A stretch of DNA of 64,000 nt from Nocardia thailandica NBRC 100428. GTDB taxonomy: Bacteria; Actinomycetota; Actinomycetes; Mycobacteriales; Mycobacteriaceae. Positions 1-8,829 of the stretch are shown in pieces (position 1 is the first letter of the stretch; every line of letters starts with the position of its first letter). The stretch covers positions 54,236-118,235 of the forward strand of contig NZ_BAGK01000217.1 of NCBI RefSeq assembly GCF_000308795.1. The letters run 5' to 3'. The position numbers were made by a program, and so were the translations under genes. The notes beneath the pieces were generated by a model. The model saw nothing but the letters and a program-made list of their open reading frames with translations, was not told the DNA's origin and searched no databases.

Positions 1-382
1 GGGCGATGAGGTCGGCCTGATAGGTGCTCGCGGTGGTCGCCGCCGTCGCCCACACCGCCACCGAGCGGCACGCGGCGGCCGCGGGCTTGATCGCGGGAAC
101 GGTGCCGATCACCGGGACCGTCTCCCCCACCTCGGCCCGCACCTGCTCCAGCGCGGTGACACTGGCGGTGTTGCACGGCAGCACGATGACCTCGGCGCCC
201 AGTTCCAGGGCGGTCCGCGCGGCGCCGAGCACCCGCTCGACCACCCATTGCTCGGGCTTGGGACCCCACGGCGCGCCGTCCGGATCGAGCTGCAGCAGCA
301 GATCGACCTCCGGCCGCAGCTTGCGCAACCAGGCCGACGTCGGCAGCAGACCCAGTCCGGAATCGATGAGCGCGACGATCAC
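1..382 (-). CDS. Glutamate/aspartate racemase family protein, partial
   Basis: The minus strand reads as the N-terminal part of a cofactor-independent racemase of the MurI family; the rest lies outside the window. The visible protein starts with a VALIDSGLG segment, the conserved Asp-Ser-Gly loop that carries the first catalytic region. About 75 residues later it has the LPCNTAS motif with the catalytic cysteine. Family members interconvert L- and D-glutamate for peptidoglycan synthesis, in the cytoplasm. The chosen GTG start is directly before the first beta strand; an in-frame GTG three codons upstream (at 391) is also possible, and neither has a clear ribosome binding site. It could be a paralogue with aspartate or hydantoin specificity, because the C-terminal half that carries the second cysteine is not visible. 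Confidence 0.75.
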   Translation of the reverse strand, partial: MIVALIDSGLGLLPTSAWLRKLRPEVDLLLQLDPDGAPWGPKPEQWVVERVLGAARTALELGAEVIVLPCNTASVTALEQVRAEVGETVPVIGTVPAIKPAAAACRSVAVWATAATTASTYQADLIA

Positions 383-430
383 ACCGACCACCGTATTACA
401 GGAGGTACCGGCTCTCCGAACGGGCGATCA

Positions 431-510
431 CGGGCGGGGCCGTGCCGCACCCGGCCGGTGCGGCACGGCCCCGGCCGCCCGCGGGTCCACCGGACCGGGC
501 GGGCGGCCGG
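431..510. terminator. GC-rich hairpin terminator after the FAD reductase
   Basis: Positions 436-450 pair perfectly with 458-472 (15 bp, 7-nt loop). A second inverted repeat of CCGGCCGCCCGC type follows. Both lie directly downstream of the reductase stop on the minus strand and before the racemase start. Confidence 0.6.
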
Positions 511-515
511 GCCGC

Positions 516-1712
516 TCAGGACGTGGGCGCGAGCAGGTCCGCGACCGGGGTCGGGGTGGCCAGCTTGGCGCGGGTCTTCATGACCTGCGCCGTCATCCCG
601 GCGCCGAGGACGGCGGTGAGGATGCCGTCGCGGGAGTAGTAGGCCAGGAACTTGCGGCCGTCGTCGCTGACCACGGTCACGTCGTCGGAGGGCGAGGGCG
701 TGCCGAGCGCCTGGATCTTCAGGTCGTACTGATCGCTCCACACGTAGGGCACGCGGGCCGCGGTCGGCGCCGCACCGCCCAGCAACGCGGTCACCAGCAG
801 CTTGGCCTGCTCGCCCGCGCTGGTCCAGTGCTCGACCCGCTTGCACTCACCGCTCGGATGCAGCCAGGCGGCGACGTCGCCGACCGCCCAGACGTCCGGG
901 GTCGCGGTGCGGCCGGACTCGTCGGCCACCACGCCGCCGCCCTGCGCGGGCGGCGCCAGCTCGATGCCCGAGCCGGCCAGCCAGTCGGTCACCGGCACCG
1001 AGCCGACGCCGAGGACGACCACCTGGGCGTCGACCCGGGTGCCGTCGGTGAGCAGCGCGCCGGTCACCCGGTCGTCTTCGCCGAGCAGCGAGTCGACGCC
1101 GACGCCGGTGCGCAGGTCGACGCCCTCGTCCCGGTGCAGGCGGGCGACCAGGCCGCCGATCCGCTCGCCGAGCACGCCCGCGAGCGGGGTCGGCTGCGGC
1201 TCGACCAGGGTGACCTCGAGACCGCTCGCGCGGAAACTCGCCGCGAGTTCACAGCCGATGAAACCGCCGCCGATGATCAGCGCCCGGGTCGCGCCGGGCA
1301 GCTCGTCGCGCAGCGCGGCCGCGTCGTCGTGTGCGCGCAGCACGTGCACGCCCGCGAGATCGGGCAGGCCGGGGAGACGGCGGGGGCGCAGGCCGGTGGC
1401 GATGATCAGGGTGGCGTAGTCGATCGCCGTGCCGTCGTCGAGGGCGACCCGCTTGGCCGCGGTGTCGACGCCGGTCGCCGCCTTGCCGAGGACCAGCTGG
1501 ATGTCCTTGTCCGCGAAGAACTCCGGCGGACGCAGGGTGGTGTCGTCGGTCTCGCCGCGGACGAACTGCTTGGACAGCGGCGGGCGGTCGTAGGGGGCAC
1601 GGGCCTCGTCACCGAGCAGCACGAGGCCGCCCTCGTATCCCGCGCGGCGCAGCTCCTCGGCGGTCCGCAGACCGGCCAGTCCCGCCCCGACGATGACGAT
1701 CGGCGCGCTCAC
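516..1712 (-). CDS. FAD-dependent NAD(P)H ferredoxin/rubredoxin reductase-like oxidoreductase
   Basis: A protein of 398 residues with the two-dinucleotide-fold layout of pyridine nucleotide-disulphide oxidoreductases. IVIVGAGLAG at the N-terminus binds the FAD adenine. ALIIGGGFIG near residue 140 binds NAD(P)H, and TPDVWAVGDVA near residue 280 is the second FAD motif. There is no redox CxxC, so it belongs with ferredoxin/rubredoxin/putidaredoxin reductases that pass electrons from NAD(P)H to a small iron-sulphur partner. No ferredoxin or P450 gene is adjacent, so the partner is unknown. The GTG that begins VSAPIVIVG is preferred to the ATG 12 codons upstream, because the family starts directly at the first beta strand. 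Confidence 0.8.
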   Translation of the reverse strand: MSAPIVIVGAGLAGLRTAEELRRAGYEGGLVLLGDEARAPYDRPPLSKQFVRGETDDTTLRPPEFFADKDIQLVLGKAATGVDTAAKRVALDDGTAIDYATLIIATGLRPRRLPGLPDLAGVHVLRAHDDAAALRDELPGATRALIIGGGFIGCELAASFRASGLEVTLVEPQPTPLAGVLGERIGGLVARLHRDEGVDLRTGVGVDSLLGEDDRVTGALLTDGTRVDAQVVVLGVGSVPVTDWLAGSGIELAPPAQGGGVVADESGRTATPDVWAVGDVAAWLHPSGECKRVEHWTSAGEQAKLLVTALLGGAAPTAARVPYVWSDQYDLKIQALGTPSPSDDVTVVSDDGRKFLAYYSRDGILTAVLGAGMTAQVMKTRAKLATPTPVADLLAPTS

Positions 1713-1975
1713 GCGGTCGCCCCGCGGCGTCGGGCGCTTTCCGGGCACAGGTCTCGCATGCCGGGTTTCCTTCCGTTGTGTTCCGGGCCACTGACGGGCC
1801 CACCCTCCGTTCTATCAGTGCCGGGTCGCACCCCGGTGCGTCACGGGTCGATATCGCCGTGACCGGCGCGGCGGGAAACGGCGCCGAACCGTGTCCGGCG
1901 GCATCTCGACCGGGCGGTCAATCAGGTCTATACCGAGGTCAGCAGTGTTTTTCATCCGTCCGAGGAGGAAGTTCG

Positions 1976-2332
1976 ATGTTCACCGACAGCCGGGGCCAGG
2001 ATCTGCTGGCCGTCATTCTCGGGGCCTTCGCCGCCCTGTCCCCGCTCTGGCTCGACACGAGCGACGACGCCCGCTGGAGCCTGATCGTGCTCGGCGTACT
2101 CATCGCCGCCACCGGCCTGATCCAGATGGCCCGCGCGAGCATGGTGTGGGCCGACTACGCCATGGGCCTGTTCGGCGTCCTGCTGTTCCTGTCGCCCTGG
2201 GTCATGGACTTCACCGCGTTCCGCGGCGCATCCTGGACCGCCTGGGTCGTGGGAGTGGTGACGGCGGTGGTCGCGGTCGCGGCCCTGCCCGCGATGTCGC
2301 AGCGCCTGCACGACATGGCTCCGCATCACTGA
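1976..2332 (+). CDS. SPW-motif integral membrane protein
   Basis: A 118-residue hydrophobic protein with about four predicted transmembrane segments. It carries Ser-Pro-Leu-Trp and Ser-Pro-Trp motifs near the ends of two helices, the signature of the SPW repeat family of unknown function. The ATG at 1976 has a strong GAGGAGG ribosome binding site at 1962-1968, which decides this start over upstream in-frame codons. The stop overlaps the start of the next gene (TGATG), so the two are translationally coupled. The coupled TetR gene suggests shared expression, possibly under stress. Molecular function is unknown. Confidence 0.75.
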   Translation: MFTDSRGQDLLAVILGAFAALSPLWLDTSDDARWSLIVLGVLIAATGLIQMARASMVWADYAMGLFGVLLFLSPWVMDFTAFRGASWTAWVVGVVTAVVAVAALPAMSQRLHDMAPHH

Positions 2333-2937
2333 TGCCGGGTCGACGCGCCGGGCGCCGCGACGGCCACACCCGGCAGCTCATCCTCGACGCGGCGGAGAAC
2401 CTCTTCGCCGCGCGGGGTTTCGACGGGACCCCGACCGCGGCCCTCGCCGCGGCCGCCGGGGTGCCCAAAGGGCTCGTCTTCTACTACTTCCCGACCAAGA
2501 ACGCGATCCTGTCGGCGCTCATGCGCGAACGCGTGCCCGAGCGCCCCATCGCCGACCTGAACGCGGTCGTCCGGCCCGGCGACCCCGCGGGCAGCCTGCT
2601 GGAACTCGACCACGCGCTGAACCTGCGCGATCACCACTCCTCGGTGCTGCGCGTGATCATGTGGCGCGAGGCCGACACCCATCCCGACGTGCGCCGCAGG
2701 CTGCGCGCCCTGCGCGACGACCTCCTCGAGGCCACCGCGCGGGTCCTGGCCGCCAGCGCGCCCGGCCCGGTCCGCCCCGGCACGCTGCGGGCCTGCGCGG
2801 CCGCGTGGGTCTCGGCCATGTTCGCCATCGCCAGCAGCGAACGCCTGCACGCCCTCGACGGGCTGCCGGTGCCGACGGCGGACGACCTCACGGAGGTGGC
2901 GCGGGTGGTCGCGGCGGGGATGACCCAGCTGGGCTGA
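2332..2937 (+). CDS. TetR/AcrR family transcriptional regulator
   Basis: A 201-residue protein with a classical TetR N-terminal helix-turn-helix. LILDAAENLFAARGFDGTPTAALA is followed by AGVPKGLVFYYFPTKNAIL, which includes the typical recognition helix ending in YYFPTK. The C-terminal ligand-binding part is variable and does not show its ligand. The start codon shares one base with the stop of the SPW membrane protein gene, so it probably regulates that two-gene unit. Confidence 0.85.
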   Translation: MPGRRAGRRDGHTRQLILDAAENLFAARGFDGTPTAALAAAAGVPKGLVFYYFPTKNAILSALMRERVPERPIADLNAVVRPGDPAGSLLELDHALNLRDHHSSVLRVIMWREADTHPDVRRRLRALRDDLLEATARVLAASAPGPVRPGTLRACAAAWVSAMFAIASSERLHALDGLPVPTADDLTEVARVVAAGMTQLG

Positions 2938-3117
2938 GCGGGGGACCCGACGTGAGCTGGAACCGCGCCTGCGGACGTGCCGTAACCATGAATCCGGTTC
3001 TCCGCGTGCGCTTCCCGGTGTCGGCCGATCTTCGCGGCGCCGGGCCTCTCGTACCCCGGCCGGGCAGGCTCCGTACCGTGGGCGGGGAATCGCTCGTCCG
3101 ACGGCAAGGAGAGACAG

Positions 3118-3471
3118 ATGGCGGAATCAGTGGCGCGTCGCGTGGTCGGCCTGATGAACAGCGGCGTGGTCGCGCTGGCCGAGGCGCCCGGCGTCGGCCG
3201 GCTGATGGGCAAGTCGTTCGCCCAGATCAGCTACGTCGGCCGACGCTCCGGGCGCACCTTCAGCACGCCCGTGAACTACCGGCGCTCGGGCGCCGACTAC
3301 CTGATCGGGGTGGCGATGCCGGACAAGAAGTCCTGGTGGCGGAACTTCCTCGGCACGGGCGGCCCGGTCACCCTGCGGATCGACGGCGTCGACCACCCCG
3401 GTCACGCGGTGGCCCAGCGCGACGACCGGGGACGGGTCACGGTGCGCGTGCGGGTCGGGCAGTCCGCCTGA
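3118..3471 (+). CDS. Deazaflavin (F420)-dependent nitroreductase family protein (Ddn-like)
   Basis: A 117-residue single-domain split-barrel protein. YVGRRSGRTFSTPVNY resembles the phosphate-binding segment of Ddn-type proteins, and KSWWRNFLGTGGPVTLRIDG is the hallmark WxxNL-like stretch of the family. Family members use F420H2 to reduce quinones or other electrophiles near the membrane. AAGGAGAGACAG upstream supports the ATG at 3118. A second small split-barrel oxidoreductase follows on the same strand, which may indicate related redox roles. The substrate is unknown. Confidence 0.8.
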   Translation: MAESVARRVVGLMNSGVVALAEAPGVGRLMGKSFAQISYVGRRSGRTFSTPVNYRRSGADYLIGVAMPDKKSWWRNFLGTGGPVTLRIDGVDHPGHAVAQRDDRGRVTVRVRVGQSA

Positions 3472-3561
3472 TCGGGCGGGCGCGGCGGGCATAAACGTCG
3501 GCCGCGCCCGGTTGCTCGTGGGGAATCGAGTGTGTCCACAGCCGTCCCCAGGAGCCCGCCC

Positions 3562-3993
3562 GTGCCCGACTCACCCTTCGATCCCCACACCCTGCTCGCC
3601 GAGAGCAAGCTCGGCGTCCTCGCCACCATCAAGGCCGACGGGCTCCCCCAGCTGTCCCCGGTCACCCCCTACTACGACCGGGACGCAGGCATCATCTACG
3701 TCTCCATGACCGAGGGCCGGGCCAAGACGGTCAATCTGCGCCGTGACCCCCGCGCCGCCCTCGAGGTCACCAGCCCCGACGGCTGGTCCTGGGCCACCGC
3801 CGAGGGCACCGCCACCCTCACCGGCCCCGGCACCGACCCCGACGGCCCCGAGGTCGCAGCGCTCGTCGACTACTACCGCGCCGCCGCGGGCGAACACCCC
3901 GACTGGACCGAATACCGCGAGGTCATGGTCGCCGACCGCCGAGTCCTGCTGTCCCTGAAGGTAACCCACGCCTACGGCGCCCGCCTCCGCTGA
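3562..3993 (+). CDS. PPOX-class F420-dependent oxidoreductase (pyridoxamine oxidase-like)
   Basis: A 143-residue protein of the pyridoxamine-5'-phosphate-oxidase-like split-barrel fold. LGVLATIKADGLPQLSPVTPYYD and IIYVSMTEGRAKTVNLRRDPRAAL are the conserved strands of the actinobacterial class that often uses F420. Length is typical of the family. I chose the GTG at 3562 because CAGGAG lies eight bases upstream; a GTG at 3532 would add ten residues without a good ribosome binding site. Whether it binds F420, FMN or haem cannot be read from the sequence. Confidence 0.8.
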   Translation: MPDSPFDPHTLLAESKLGVLATIKADGLPQLSPVTPYYDRDAGIIYVSMTEGRAKTVNLRRDPRAALEVTSPDGWSWATAEGTATLTGPGTDPDGPEVAALVDYYRAAAGEHPDWTEYREVMVADRRVLLSLKVTHAYGARLR

Positions 3994-4029
3994 CGGGACA
4001 CCGGCGGACCCCGTCGAATCCCGTCCCCA

Positions 4030-4116
4030 CACCGGCGTCGGCCACGCCGCGCCGACGCCGGTGGTGTGCGGGCCCGAAACGCCGAACGGCGCCGCTCCCA
4101 GGGGAGCGACGCCGTT
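4030..4116. terminator. Double hairpin terminator between convergent genes
   Basis: Two stems are seen. Positions 4030-4042 pair perfectly with 4051-4063 (13 bp). Positions 4085-4099 pair with 4102-4116 (14 of 15 bp, one C-A mismatch). They sit between the PPOX gene on the plus strand and tuf on the minus strand and probably end both transcripts. Confidence 0.75.
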
Positions 4117-4138
4117 GCGGTGTCAGTGATTCAGGGAA

Positions 4139-5329
4139 TCACTTGATGATCTTGGTGACGCGACCGGCACCGACGGTGCGGCCACCCTCACGGATCGCGA
4201 AACGCAGGCCCTCGTCCATGGCGACCGGCTGGATCAGCTTGACGCTCATCTCGGTGTTGTCGCCCGGCATGACCATCTCGGTGCCCTCGGGGAGGGTCAC
4301 GACGCCGGTCACGTCGGTGGTGCGGAAGTAGAACTGCGGGCGGTAGTTGTTGAAGAACGGGGTGTGGCGGCCGCCCTCGTCCTTCGACAGGATGTACGCC
4401 TGGCCCTCGAACTCGGTGTGCGGGGTGGTGGTGCCCGGCTTCACGACGACCTGGCCGCGCTCCACGTCCTCACGCTTGATACCGCGAACCAGCAGACCGA
4501 CGTTGTCGCCCGCCTGGCCCTGGTCGAGCAGCTTGCGGAACATCTCGATACCGGTGACCGTGGTCTTGGTCTTCTCCGGACGGATGCCGACGATCTCGAC
4601 TTCCTCGTTCACGTTGACCACACCGCGCTCGACGCGACCGGTGACGACGGTGCCACGACCGGTGATCGTGAAGACGTCCTCGACGGGCATCAGGAACGGC
4701 TTGTCGGTCTCACGGACCGGGTCCGGGATCGACTCGTCGACGGCGTTCATGAGCTCGAGGACCGACTCGGCCCACTTCTCGTCACCCTCGAGGGCCTTCA
4801 GGCCGGAGACGCGCACGACGGGGGCGTCCTCGTCGAACTCCTGCGAAGCCAGCAGCTCGCGGACCTCCATCTCGACGAGCTCGAGGATCTCCTCGTCGTC
4901 GACCATGTCGGACTTGTTCAGCGCGACCAGGATGTAGGGCACGCCGACCTGGCGGGCCAGCAGCACGTGCTCACGGGTCTGCGGCATCGGGCCGTCGGTG
5001 GCGGCCACGACCAGGATCGCGCCGTCCATCTGGGCGGCACCGGTGATCATGTTCTTGATGTAGTCCGCGTGGCCGGGGGCGTCGACGTGGGCGTAGTGAC
5101 GCTTCTCGGTCTGGTACTCGACGTGGGAGATGTTGATCGTGATACCACGAGCCTTCTCCTCCGGAGCCTTGTCGATCTGGTCGAACGCGAAGGCCGCGTT
5201 CAGGTCCGGGTACTTGTCAGCCAGCACCTTGGTGATGGCAGCCGTCAGCGTGGTCTTGCCATGGTCGACGTGACCGATGGTGCCGATGTTGACGTGGGGC
5301 TTCGTCCGCTCGAACTTCGCCTTCGCCAC
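4139..5329 (-). CDS. tuf: Translation elongation factor Tu
   Basis: A 396-residue GTPase that delivers aminoacyl-tRNA to the ribosomal A site. It shows GHVDHGKT (P-loop, residues 19-26), DAPGHADY (G3), NKSD (G4) and the conserved C-terminal barrel ending KIIK. Length and sequence are those of actinobacterial EF-Tu. It is the last gene of the rpsL-rpsG-fusA-tuf operon. The GTG start has AGGAGG upstream. The 114-base spacer after fusA holds a stable hairpin (5408-5437), so extra expression from a local promoter is possible. Confidence 0.98.
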   Translation of the reverse strand: MAKAKFERTKPHVNIGTIGHVDHGKTTLTAAITKVLADKYPDLNAAFAFDQIDKAPEEKARGITINISHVEYQTEKRHYAHVDAPGHADYIKNMITGAAQMDGAILVVAATDGPMPQTREHVLLARQVGVPYILVALNKSDMVDDEEILELVEMEVRELLASQEFDEDAPVVRVSGLKALEGDEKWAESVLELMNAVDESIPDPVRETDKPFLMPVEDVFTITGRGTVVTGRVERGVVNVNEEVEIVGIRPEKTKTTVTGIEMFRKLLDQGQAGDNVGLLVRGIKREDVERGQVVVKPGTTTPHTEFEGQAYILSKDEGGRHTPFFNNYRPQFYFRTTDVTGVVTLPEGTEMVMPGDNTEMSVKLIQPVAMDEGLRFAIREGGRTVGAGRVTKIIK

Positions 5330-5407
5330 TGTTGTCCTCCTGGACTAGTTTGTGCGTGCTTTTCTGCAGCAGTGCGGTTTATTACGGGGGGTCGTGCTGA
5401 CGCCCGG

Positions 5408-5437
5408 TGCCGGGACCGAGCGTACTCGGCCCCGGCA
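5408..5437 (-). other. Stem-loop in the fusA-tuf spacer
   Basis: TGCCGGG at 5408-5414 pairs with 5431-5437, and CCGAG at 5416-5420 pairs with 5425-5429, with one A-C mismatch between and a CGTA loop. It lies seven bases after the fusA stop. There is no T run after it on the minus strand, so it looks like a processing or pausing hairpin and not a full terminator. Confidence 0.45.
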
Positions 5438-5443
5438 AGCGAA

Positions 5444-7546
5444 TTACTCGCCGGTCGCCTTGGCGATGATCTCCTTGGACACGTTGGCCGGAACCTCCGC
5501 GTACTGGGCGAACACCATGGAGTAGTTGGCCCGGCCCTGGGTCTTCGACCGCAGGTCACCGATGTAGCCGAACATCTCCGAGAGCGGAACCAGCGCCTTG
5601 ACGACACGGGCACCACTGCGTTCCTCCATGGCCTGGATCTGGCCACGGCGGGAGTTCAGGTCGCCGATCACATCGCCCATGTAGTCCTCGGGCGTGGTCA
5701 CCTCGACCGCCATGAGCGGCTCGAGGATGACCGGACCGGCCTTGCGGGCAGCTTCCTTGAGCGCCTGGGAACCGGCGATCTTGAAGGCCATTTCCGACGA
5801 GTCGACGTCGTGGTACGCGCCGTCGAGCAGGGTGACCTTCAGGTTCACCAGCGGGTAGCCGGCGAGGACACCGTACTGCATGGCGTCCTGGGCACCCGCG
5901 TCGACCGACGGGATGTACTCACGCGGAACGCGGCCACCGGTGACCTTGTTCTCGAACTCGTAGTGCGCGCCGTCCTCGCCGACGAACGGCTCGAGGGCGA
6001 TGATGACCTTCGCGAACTGGCCGGAGCCACCCGTCTGCTTCTTGTGGGTGAACTCGAGCTTCTCGACCGGCTTGGTGATGGTCTCGCGGTAGGCCACCTG
6101 CGGCTTGCCGACGTTCGCCTCGACCTTGAACTCCCGCTTCATGCGGTCGACCAGGATGTCGAGGTGGAGCTCGCCCATGCCGCCGATGACGGTCTGGCCG
6201 GTCTCCGAGTCCAGCTTCACCGAGAACGTCGGATCCTCGCGCGCCAGCTTCTGGATCGCGGTACCGAGCTTCTCCTGGTCGGACTTGGTCTTGGGCTCGA
6301 TCGAGACCTCGATGACCGGGTCCGGGAAGGTCATCGACTCGAGGACGACCTGGTTCTGCGGGTCGGAGAGGGTGTCACCGGTGGTGGTGTCCTTCAGACC
6401 GATCACGGCGTAGATGTGGCCGGCCGAGGCGGTGGTGACCGGGTTCTCCTTGTTGGAGTGCATCTGGAACAGCTTGCCCAGGCGCTCCTTCTTGCCCTTG
6501 GTCGAGTTCACGACCTGCGAGCCGGAGTCGACCTTGCCCGAGTAGACGCGGACGTAGGTGAGCTCACCGAAGAACGGGTGCACCGCGATCTTGAACGCCA
6601 GCGCCGAGAACGGCTCGTCGACGTTCGGCTTGCGGGTGACGATCTCGTCTTCCTTACCCGGGACGTGGCCGGTGGTGGCCTCGACGTCCAGGGGGGAGGG
6701 CAGGTAGTCGATGACGGCGTCGAGCATGGGCTGCACGCCCTTGTTCTTGAACGCCGAACCGCAGAGCACGGGGTAGAGCTCCGAGTTCACGGTCATCTTG
6801 CGGATGGCGCCCTTGATCTCCTCGATCGAGAGCTCCTCGCCGCCGAAGAACTTCTCCAGCAGCGCCTCGTCGGACTCGGCGACGGTCTCGAGCAGCTCCT
6901 GGCGGTACTGCTCGGCCTTGTCCTTGAGGTCGGCCGGGATCTCGACGACCTCGTACTCCTCGCCGAGCTTGGTCTCGCCCTTCCAGACCTTGGCGTTGTT
7001 CTCGACCAGGTCGACGATGCCCTCGAAGTCGTTCTCCGCGCCGATGGGCAGCTGGATGACGAGCGGCTTCGCGCCGAGGCGGTCCTTGATGGTCTGCACG
7101 GTGAAGTAGAAGTCCGCGCCGAGCTTGTCCATCTTGTTCACGAAGCAGATACGCGGCACGTCGTACTTGTCGGCCTGACGCCACACCTGCTCGGACTGCG
7201 GCTCGACACCCTCTTTGCCGTCGAACACGGCGACCGCACCATCGAGCACGCGCAGCGAACGCTCCACCTCGACGGTGAAGTCGACGTGCCCGGGGGTGTC
7301 GATGATGTTGATCTGGTTGTCTTTCCAGAAGCAGGTGGTAGCCGCGGAGGTGATGGTGATACCACGCTCCTGCTCCTGCTCCATCCAGTCCATCGTGGCC
7401 GCGCCGTCGTGGACCTCACCGATCTTGTAGGTGATACCGGTGTAGAAGAGGATGCGTTCGGTAGTGGTGGTCTTGCCCGCATCGATGTGGGCCATGATGC
7501 CGATGTTGCGGACCTTGTTCAGGTCGGTGAGCACGTCCTGTGCCAC
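5444..7546 (-). CDS. fusA: Translation elongation factor G
   Basis: A 700-residue translocation GTPase. The G domain shows AHIDAGKT (residues 19-26), DTPGHVDF and NKMDK. The later domains follow without interruption, including the domain IV region with the tract YREYIPSVDAGAQDAMQYG-like GGRVPREYIPSVDAG. Length equals that of mycobacterial FusA1. It lies between rpsG and tuf in the str operon and starts with GTG. The whole coding region is intact. Confidence 0.98.
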   Translation of the reverse strand: MAQDVLTDLNKVRNIGIMAHIDAGKTTTTERILFYTGITYKIGEVHDGAATMDWMEQEQERGITITSAATTCFWKDNQINIIDTPGHVDFTVEVERSLRVLDGAVAVFDGKEGVEPQSEQVWRQADKYDVPRICFVNKMDKLGADFYFTVQTIKDRLGAKPLVIQLPIGAENDFEGIVDLVENNAKVWKGETKLGEEYEVVEIPADLKDKAEQYRQELLETVAESDEALLEKFFGGEELSIEEIKGAIRKMTVNSELYPVLCGSAFKNKGVQPMLDAVIDYLPSPLDVEATTGHVPGKEDEIVTRKPNVDEPFSALAFKIAVHPFFGELTYVRVYSGKVDSGSQVVNSTKGKKERLGKLFQMHSNKENPVTTASAGHIYAVIGLKDTTTGDTLSDPQNQVVLESMTFPDPVIEVSIEPKTKSDQEKLGTAIQKLAREDPTFSVKLDSETGQTVIGGMGELHLDILVDRMKREFKVEANVGKPQVAYRETITKPVEKLEFTHKKQTGGSGQFAKVIIALEPFVGEDGAHYEFENKVTGGRVPREYIPSVDAGAQDAMQYGVLAGYPLVNLKVTLLDGAYHDVDSSEMAFKIAGSQALKEAARKAGPVILEPLMAVEVTTPEDYMGDVIGDLNSRRGQIQAMEERSGARVVKALVPLSEMFGYIGDLRSKTQGRANYSMVFAQYAEVPANVSKEIIAKATGE

Positions 7547-7687
7547 GGAAATCTTCCCCGCTCTGCGTTGGTTGGGATTCTCGGGATCGACCCCTGTCGG
7601 GTCATCACTGTGTGTTTGCCGGCGGCGGCGCCGATGGTGCGGCGCCGCCCCCGACTGTGATCAACCCGGCCGGAGGCCGGGCCGAAA

Positions 7688-8158
7688 TCACCAGCGGTAG
7701 TGCGCGAACGCCCGGTTGGACTCGGCCATCTTGTGGGTGTCCTCGCGACGCTTCACCGAGGCACCGAGACCGTTGCTCGCGTCGAGCAGCTCGTTGGCCA
7801 GACGCTCGACCATGGTCTTCTCACGACGGGCGCGGGAGAAGTTGACCAGCCAGCGCAGCGCCAGGGTGTTGGCGCGGCCCGGACGGACCTCGACCGGCAC
7901 CTGGTAGGTGGCGCCACCGACACGGCGGGGCTTCACCTCGAGGGCGGGCTTGACGTTGTCCAGCGCGCGCTTGAGGGTGACGACCGGGTCGGTGCCGGTC
8001 TTCTCGCGAGCCTGCTCGAGGGCGCCGTAGACGATGCGCTCGGCGGTGGACTTCTTGCCGTCCAGCAGGATCTTGTTGACCAGCTGGGTGACCAGCGGCG
8101 ACCCGTAGACCGGGTCGTTGATCAGCGGACGCTTGGGTGCGGGGCCCTTGCGCGGCAT
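7688..8158 (-). CDS. rpsG: 30S ribosomal protein S7
   Basis: A 156-residue small-subunit protein that nucleates assembly of the 30S head by binding the 3' domain of 16S rRNA. The N-terminal MPRKGPAPKRP and the C-terminal HKMAESNRAFAHYRW are diagnostic. It begins one base after the rpsL stop, so the two are tightly coupled. In other bacteria S7 can bind its own mRNA; no clear regulatory hairpin was identified here in the 140-base spacer before fusA. Confidence 0.98.
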   Translation of the reverse strand: MPRKGPAPKRPLINDPVYGSPLVTQLVNKILLDGKKSTAERIVYGALEQAREKTGTDPVVTLKRALDNVKPALEVKPRRVGGATYQVPVEVRPGRANTLALRWLVNFSRARREKTMVERLANELLDASNGLGASVKRREDTHKMAESNRAFAHYRW

Positions 8159-8159
8159 A

Positions 8160-8534
8160 TCAGCTCTTCTCCTTCTTGGCGCCGTAGCGGCTGCGAGCCT
8201 GCTTGCGGTTCTTCACACCCTGGGTGTCGAGCGAGCCACGGATGATCTTGTAACGGACACCCGGAAGGTCCTTCACACGACCGCCGCGGACGAGCACCAT
8301 CGAGTGCTCCTGCAGGTTGTGGCCCTCGCCCGGGATGTACGCCGTGACCTCGACCGAGCTGGTCAGGCGAACGCGCGCGACCTTACGCAGCGCGGAGTTC
8401 GGCTTCTTCGGGGTCGTGGTGTACACGCGGGTGCACACGCCACGACGCTGCGGGCTCCCCTTGAGGGCCGCAGTCTTGGTCTTGGCGACCTTGTCGCGGC
8501 GACCCTTGCGGACCAGCTGGTTGATGGTTGGCAT
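8160..8534 (-). CDS. rpsL: 30S ribosomal protein S12
   Basis: A 124-residue decoding-centre protein. MPTINQLVRKGR and the loops TPKKPNSALRKVARV and GEGHNLQEHSMVLVRGGRVKDLPGVRYK are intact. The two lysines in which substitutions give streptomycin resistance (TPKKPN, and the K that precedes DLPGVRY is preceded by GGRV) have the wild-type residues. It is the first gene of the str operon, with a sigma-A-like promoter about 240 bases upstream. Confidence 0.98.
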   Translation of the reverse strand: MPTINQLVRKGRRDKVAKTKTAALKGSPQRRGVCTRVYTTTPKKPNSALRKVARVRLTSSVEVTAYIPGEGHNLQEHSMVLVRGGRVKDLPGVRYKIIRGSLDTQGVKNRKQARSRYGAKKEKS

Positions 8535-8776
8535 AGACCGGCTTTCCTTATTGGTTATTGCGGCTGTCGGAACGTCTCATCCCCGCTCGCGCGGAGATCA
8601 CTTCTGTGTTCATCGAGCTTTCACTCGCACGTCCAGCCACGTTTCTGTTGACCCGCGGTCGGGCGTGTCGCGCGCAGCTCAGGCCCCGTTTTCCGGGCAC
8701 GCTGGAACGGTCAGCCGCTTTCGCTGGCCTACGTTCACGCACGAACTTGCCCGTCACAATCCGGGCACAGCGATCC

Positions 8777-8806
8777 ACGATACCCGCGTGTCCGTTCGAG
8801 GGTCAA
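8777..8806 (-). promoter_or_regulatory. Sigma-A-like promoter of the rpsL operon
   Basis: On the minus strand TTGACC (8806-8801) is followed after 18 bases by TATCGT (8782-8777). The 295-base region between rpsL and the lipoprotein gene holds no convincing ORF. The predicted leader to rpsL is about 235 bases. Confidence 0.6.
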
Positions 8807-8829
8807 AGCGGGGTGGTCGGTCAAGAGTT

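Noticed and set aside
4364..7660. Reading frame of 1098 codons on the plus strand
   Set aside because: It is exactly antisense to tuf and fusA, crosses the gap between them, and has no recognisable domain; it results from codon bias in high-GC genes.
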